Origin: Nitrospira sp.
GTDB taxonomy: Bacteria > Nitrospirota > Nitrospiria > Nitrospirales > Nitrospiraceae
Direction: 5' to 3'
DNA length: 10,551 bases
Assembly (NCBI GenBank): GCA_015904045.1
Contig: JABMDG010000056.1
Span: 10,135-20,685 of the forward strand
Shown here: positions 7,859-10,551 of the stretch, one piece after another
How the letters are laid out: every line of letters begins with the position of its first letter
How positions within the stretch are numbered: the first letter of the stretch is position 1
The notes under the pieces: generated by a model
What the model was told of the DNA's origin: nothing
Database searches by the model: none
Seen by the model: only the letters and a program-made list of their open reading frames with translations
Position numbers and translations under genes: made by a program

Positions 7859-8215
7859 ATGCCAGGTGTACAGTTTTGCATTCGCGTATCTGTAGATGGA
7901 GTGACAGTGTACGGAAACAAAAAGGCCTTTCAGGCGTTCACTCGTTGGATGTCATGGATTGCAAAATCACCCGAACATGAACACTATGAATGCCACTTGC
8001 CATGGCATCTCAGATCCATGTCATCTTTGAACGGAACGGAACCTGAGAACGTTTGGGTGGTGATGGACAAGAAAGTGAAATCGGCGTTTACGCGAAAAAG
8101 TCGAAGTCATGCTGGTTTCGACCTCAACTTTACGATGGTAGAGCAGTCTGATCTCGATCATCTACGCCCTCCTCAGTCAGCCCCCAAAAACAAAACTAAG
8201 GCATGCAACAAATAA
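7859..8215 (+). CDS. Hypothetical protein, possible Imm32-like immunity fold; start region shows a frame anomaly
   Basis: 118 residues, not confidently recognised. The sequence reads like a real small soluble protein: a beta start (VQFCIRVSVDGVTVYGN), an amphipathic helix (KKAFQAFTRWMSWIAKSP), an H/C/W-containing stretch (EHEHYECHLPWHL), a second beta strand (ENVWVVMDKK), and a basic, low-complexity tail. The order 'VxxDGVTVYGN - helix - SPxHxH - strand' resembles Imm32-type immunity proteins of polymorphic toxin systems, but no toxin gene is nearby and this is a low-confidence analogy. GC is about 47%, clearly lower than pgm downstream, which suggests transfer. The ATG at 7859 has no ribosome site and an in-frame stop lies at 7829-7831. 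A well-placed GGAG precedes a different-frame ATG at 7842 that reads MPYPKK into the A6 run at 7854-7859. One more A there would join both into a 124-residue protein. With the run as given, the 7842 frame stops at 7895 after 17 residues. Confidence 0.6.
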   Translation: MPGVQFCIRVSVDGVTVYGNKKAFQAFTRWMSWIAKSPEHEHYECHLPWHLRSMSSLNGTEPENVWVVMDKKVKSAFTRKSRSHAGFDLNFTMVEQSDLDHLRPPQSAPKNKTKACNK

Positions 8216-8282
8216 CTATGCAGCGTTCCGAGCGGCACTATAGACTATAACCGTCCTGCAACCATCACGTGCGCGGCTGCAG

Positions 8283-8308
8283 ACAATCCCCTCACTGTGA
8301 CAGATTGT
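8283..8308. promoter_or_regulatory. Nested inverted repeat upstream of pgm
   Basis: Outer arms ACAATC (8283-8288) and GATTGT (8303-8308) enclose a second perfect dyad TCAC-T-GTGA (8292-8300). ACAATC recurs at 8318-8323, so GATTGT can pair with either copy. It could be an operator or, if transcribed, a switchable leader hairpin. No T-run follows, so a terminator for the preceding ORF is unlikely. Confidence 0.4.
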
Positions 8309-8312
8309 TAGC

Positions 8313-8330
8313 ACGCCACAATCGCGTGGC
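8313..8330. promoter_or_regulatory. Overlapping dyads just upstream of the pgm promoter candidate
   Basis: Two alternative short hairpins share this stretch: CACGC (8313-8317) with GCGTG (8324-8328), and GCCAC (8315-8319) with GTGGC (8326-8330). They end five bases before the TTGACA at 8335, where an activator or repressor site could sit. Function is inference. Confidence 0.35.
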
Positions 8331-8334
8331 ACGG

Positions 8335-8363
8335 TTGACAGTACCTCCGTTCTGGACTACACC
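8335..8363 (+). promoter_or_regulatory. Candidate promoter of pgm, possibly giving a leaderless transcript
   Basis: A perfect TTGACA (8335-8340), a 17-bp spacer, then a poor -10 (TACACC, 8358-8363; three of six matches). If used, transcription would start at or next to the A of the pgm ATG (8370), which agrees with the absence of any Shine-Dalgarno before that ATG. The weak -10 keeps confidence low. Confidence 0.3.
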
Positions 8364-8369
8364 TTTGAC

Positions 8370-10019
8370 ATGGCTACGCATCCCCTGGCAGGACAACCGG
8401 CGCCGGCTTCCAGTCTCATCGATCCGCACAGACTGCTGACTGCCTATCTGGCAGAGAAACCGGACCCGGCCATTCGTGCGCAGCGAGTCTCGTTCGGCAC
8501 GTCCGGACATCGCGGCTCCTCCCTGAAACGAAGTTTCAATGAGCAACATATTCTCGCCGTCACCCAGGCGATCTGTGACTACCGCCTCGGCCAGGCCACG
8601 ACCGGGCCACTGTATCTCGGCATCGACACCCATGCCCTGTCGCAACCGGCCTGCAACTCGGCTCTGGAAGTCCTGGCCGCCAACGGCGTGGACGTGATGA
8701 TCGATCGGGATGGCGGCTACACGCCGACACCGGTTATCTCACATGCCATCCTCAGCTATAACCGTGGCCGAACATCGGGCTTGGCCGACGGCATCGTCAT
8801 TACCCCATCCCACAATCCACCGGAAGACGGCGGCATCAAGTACAACCCGCCCCAGGGTGGACCGGCCGACACGCAGGTCACCAAGTGGATTGAAGACCGT
8901 GCCAACGCGCTCCTGACCGCCGGCCTCCAGGGCGTCAAGCGGCTTCCTCTCGGTCAAGCCAGGCGCGCCCCAACTACGCATCGGCATAACTATATCGACG
9001 CCTACGTCAGCGATCTTGGCAACGTGATCGATATGGAGGCGATCAAGACGGCCAAGTTACGGCTCGGGATCGACCCCCTCGGCGGTTCCGGGATCGCCTA
9101 CTGGCAACCGATTGCTGAACGCTACGGGTTGAACATTGAGGTCGTGAATCCGACTGTCGATCCCACCTTTCGCTTCATGCCGCTGGATTGGGACGGGAAG
9201 ATCCGCATGGACTGTTCCTCTCCCTTTGCCATGGCGAACCTGATCGCGCTCAAAGACCGGTTCGATGTGGCTTTCGGCAACGACGCCGACAATGACCGGC
9301 ACGGCATCGTCACGCCCTCCGCCGGATTGATGAACCCGAATCACTACCTCGCCGTCTCGATCTTCTATCTGTTTTCCCATCGCCATGGTTGGAGCCCCGC
9401 CGCCGGTATCGGCAAAACTCTGGTCAGCAGCAGCCTCATCGATCGCGTCGCCGCAAAACTCAAGCGGAAATTGGTCGAAGTTCCAGTGGGCTTCAAATGG
9501 TTCGTCAGCGGCCTGCTGGACGGCTCCCTCGGCTTCGGCGGAGAAGAAAGCGCGGGCGCGTCGTTTTTGCGGCGCGACGGCACCGTCTGGTCCACCGACA
9601 AGGACGGCATCATCATGAATCTGCTGGCTGCAGAGATGATGGCCAAGACCGGCAAGGATCCGGCGCAGCTCTATCGCGACCTGACGAAGGAATTGGGCGA
9701 GCCGGTCTATGAACGCATCGACGCACCGGCCACAACGGAGCAGAAAACCATTCTATCGAAGCTCTCCCCCGCCCAGGTGAAGGCCACCGAATTAGCCGGC
9801 GACAGGATTGTGGCAATGCTGACGACCGCACCGGGCAACGGCGCAGCGGTTGGAGGGCTCAAGGTGGTGACTGACCAGGGCTGGTTCGCCGCCAGGCCGT
9901 CGGGGACCGAGGATGTGTACAAGCTCTACGCAGAAAGCTTCCGGGGGAAGGACCATCTCACGAAGATTCAAGCAGAGGCGAAGGACATTGTTGCAAAGGC
10001 CTTGGCCGCACACTCGTAA
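8370..10019 (+). CDS. pgm: Phosphoglucomutase (alpha-D-glucose phosphate-specific)
   Basis: 549 residues, the usual length of the bacterial Pgm branch of the alpha-D-phosphohexomutase family. It interconverts glucose-1-phosphate and glucose-6-phosphate in the cytoplasm, linking glycolysis to glycogen, UDP-glucose and envelope glycans. All four active-site loops are visible. FGTSGHRGS (42-50) is at the N-terminus. TPSHNP (145-150) holds the phosphoserine S147. NDADNDRHG (304-312) carries the Mg2+ ligands D305, D307 and D309. The sugar-binding GGEESAGAS lies at 400-408. RPSGTED (509-515) in the C-terminal domain binds phosphate. The start is supported by the N-terminus [14 protein letters not shown], which matches the E. 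coli-type Pgm opening (MA.H..AGQPA). The ATG has no Shine-Dalgarno. Codon use is GC-rich, unlike the preceding ORF. A 71-residue membrane protein gene follows after 39 bp on the same strand. Confidence 0.97.
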   Translation: MATHPLAGQPAPASSLIDPHRLLTAYLAEKPDPAIRAQRVSFGTSGHRGSSLKRSFNEQHILAVTQAICDYRLGQATTGPLYLGIDTHALSQPACNSALEVLAANGVDVMIDRDGGYTPTPVISHAILSYNRGRTSGLADGIVITPSHNPPEDGGIKYNPPQGGPADTQVTKWIEDRANALLTAGLQGVKRLPLGQARRAPTTHRHNYIDAYVSDLGNVIDMEAIKTAKLRLGIDPLGGSGIAYWQPIAERYGLNIEVVNPTVDPTFRFMPLDWDGKIRMDCSSPFAMANLIALKDRFDVAFGNDADNDRHGIVTPSAGLMNPNHYLAVSIFYLFSHRHGWSPAAGIGKTLVSSSLIDRVAAKLKRKLVEVPVGFKWFVSGLLDGSLGFGGEESAGASFLRRDGTVWSTDKDGIIMNLLAAEMMAKTGKDPAQLYRDLTKELGEPVYERIDAPATTEQKTILSKLSPAQVKATELAGDRIVAMLTTAPGNGAAVGGLKVVTDQGWFAARPSGTEDVYKLYAESFRGKDHLTKIQAEAKDIVAKALAAHS

Positions 10020-10058
10020 CGACACCCGCTGCCATGTTCGGCACGCATAATTGCATGC

Positions 10059-10274
10059 ATGTTTGAGATCGGCGGCACGGCAGTCCTGATCTGGGGACTT
10101 ATCTTTGGGTCTCTCGGCGCGGGATTCGCGATCTATGGAAAACGGCAAAAGGCGATCGTCCCGCTCTGCGTAGGAGTTGCCCTCTGCGTCGTTCCCTATT
10201 TCATTGCCAACGTCTATGTACTCGTCGCCATCGGTTGTGTATTGGCCGCTATTCCGTATTTCGTACGCTGGTAA
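10059..10274 (+). CDS. Small hydrophobic inner-membrane protein
   Basis: 71 residues, almost entirely hydrophobic, with two to three predicted membrane helices: about 7-26 (VLIWGLIFGSLGAGFAIYG), then about 32-50 and 52-69, the latter two hardly separated. A basic turn GKRQKA after the first helix marks the likely cytoplasmic side. The pattern (WGL.FGS.G.GF..YGK.QKA..PL..G) recalls a family of short uncharacterised inner-membrane proteins common in diderm bacteria; function unknown. It follows pgm by 39 bp with no terminator between, so read-through is likely. No clear Shine-Dalgarno is seen. An ATG at 10055 is out of frame. It converges with the protease gene to its right. Confidence 0.72.
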   Translation: MFEIGGTAVLIWGLIFGSLGAGFAIYGKRQKAIVPLCVGVALCVVPYFIANVYVLVAIGCVLAAIPYFVRW

Positions 10275-10302
10275 CGCGACGTGAACGCATGAGGGAATGG
10301 CG

Positions 10303-10551
10303 TCATTGTGCGGGATGATTGTTGGCCAGGAGGACCGGTTGCATCGCCAGACCTTTGCGAACACCAGTCCATAGTACGGTGGGTGCTGTTAACGCTTCAT
10401 AGGCCTGTCTGACCGAACCAACCGTAAAGACCTGCGTAGCATCCGGGGCTCTCTCCTTGCTGGTATCCACTGATGGCACAAGGACCATCTGAAGACCGGC
10501 CTGCCGGGCTGCCAATACTTTTAATCCCACCTCACCGACCGGCCCGATATG
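10303..10551 (-). CDS. C-terminal fragment of a Lon-type (S16) serine protease-like protein, cut by the right edge
   Basis: 82 C-terminal residues are visible, open to the edge. They begin HIGPVGEVGLKVLAARQAG, followed by LVPSVD and, further on, VGSVRQAYEAL. This matches the end of the S16 protease domain (in Lon, PIGGLKEKLLAA). The lysine in GLK, codon 10521-10519, aligns with the catalytic lysine of the Ser-Lys dyad (K722 in E. coli Lon). The catalytic serine lies outside the window. The short tail after the VGSV motif fits either a Lon-like protein or a membrane-anchored PDZ-S16 protein of the YlbL/SepM type; the visible part does not decide. A GTG at 10530 could be mistaken for a start, but the domain motif already runs upstream of it. 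Confidence 0.7.
   Translation of the reverse strand, partial: HIGPVGEVGLKVLAARQAGLQMVLVPSVDTSKERAPDATQVFTVGSVRQAYEALTAPTVLWTGVRKGLAMQPVLLANNHPAQ

Noticed and set aside
10303..10530. A 75-residue independent small protein starting at the GTG at 10530
   Set aside because: The S16 protease motif continues upstream in frame to the window edge, so this is the C-terminus of a larger protein.

Overview
The window looks like chromosomal DNA of a diderm (Gram-negative) bacterium with moderately high GC. Two AsmA-superfamily envelope proteins, a type IV pilin-like protein and the general codon style suggest a Nitrospira-like member of the Nitrospirota. This is an impression from gene types and style; there is no rRNA or other marker to prove it. 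I see no tRNA, rRNA, CRISPR array, insertion sequence or integrase.

Layout. Positions 1-2006 (minus) hold the N-terminal 668 residues of a large membrane-anchored, YdbH-like AsmA-superfamily protein that runs off the left edge. Across a 158-bp divergent gap lies a dipeptide epimerase (2165-3271, plus) with a complete active site. Converging on it from the right is a minus-strand pair: a two-TM HAMP protein (3857-4480) and a prepilin-like protein (3285-3860), whose start and stop codons overlap as ATGA. Upstream of the pair, on the same strand, is a second large AsmA-like protein (4616-7561). It appears to have lost its 5' end: the usual N-terminal membrane anchor and first part of the AsmA domain are missing. 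The bases upstream (7562-8215) are AT-richer than the flanks, contain a G8 tract, and carry an orphan ORF (7859-8215) with a homopolymer anomaly at its start. Then come a complete phosphoglucomutase gene (8370-10019), a 71-residue membrane protein (10059-10274), and the C-terminus of a Lon-type (S16) protease on the minus strand, cut by the right edge.

How the genes relate. The two AsmA-type proteins would be expected to work at the envelope, in lipid traffic between inner and outer membrane. The HAMP/prepilin pair is also membrane-associated and translationally coupled. The epimerase (murein-type dipeptides) and Pgm (glucose-1-phosphate supply for glycans or glycogen) are housekeeping metabolism. 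Most of the window is ordinary chromosome. The accessory part is 7562-8369: a low-GC orphan segment that ends where the AsmA gene is truncated and borders an unusual set of dyads upstream of pgm. I found no clear new multi-gene system.
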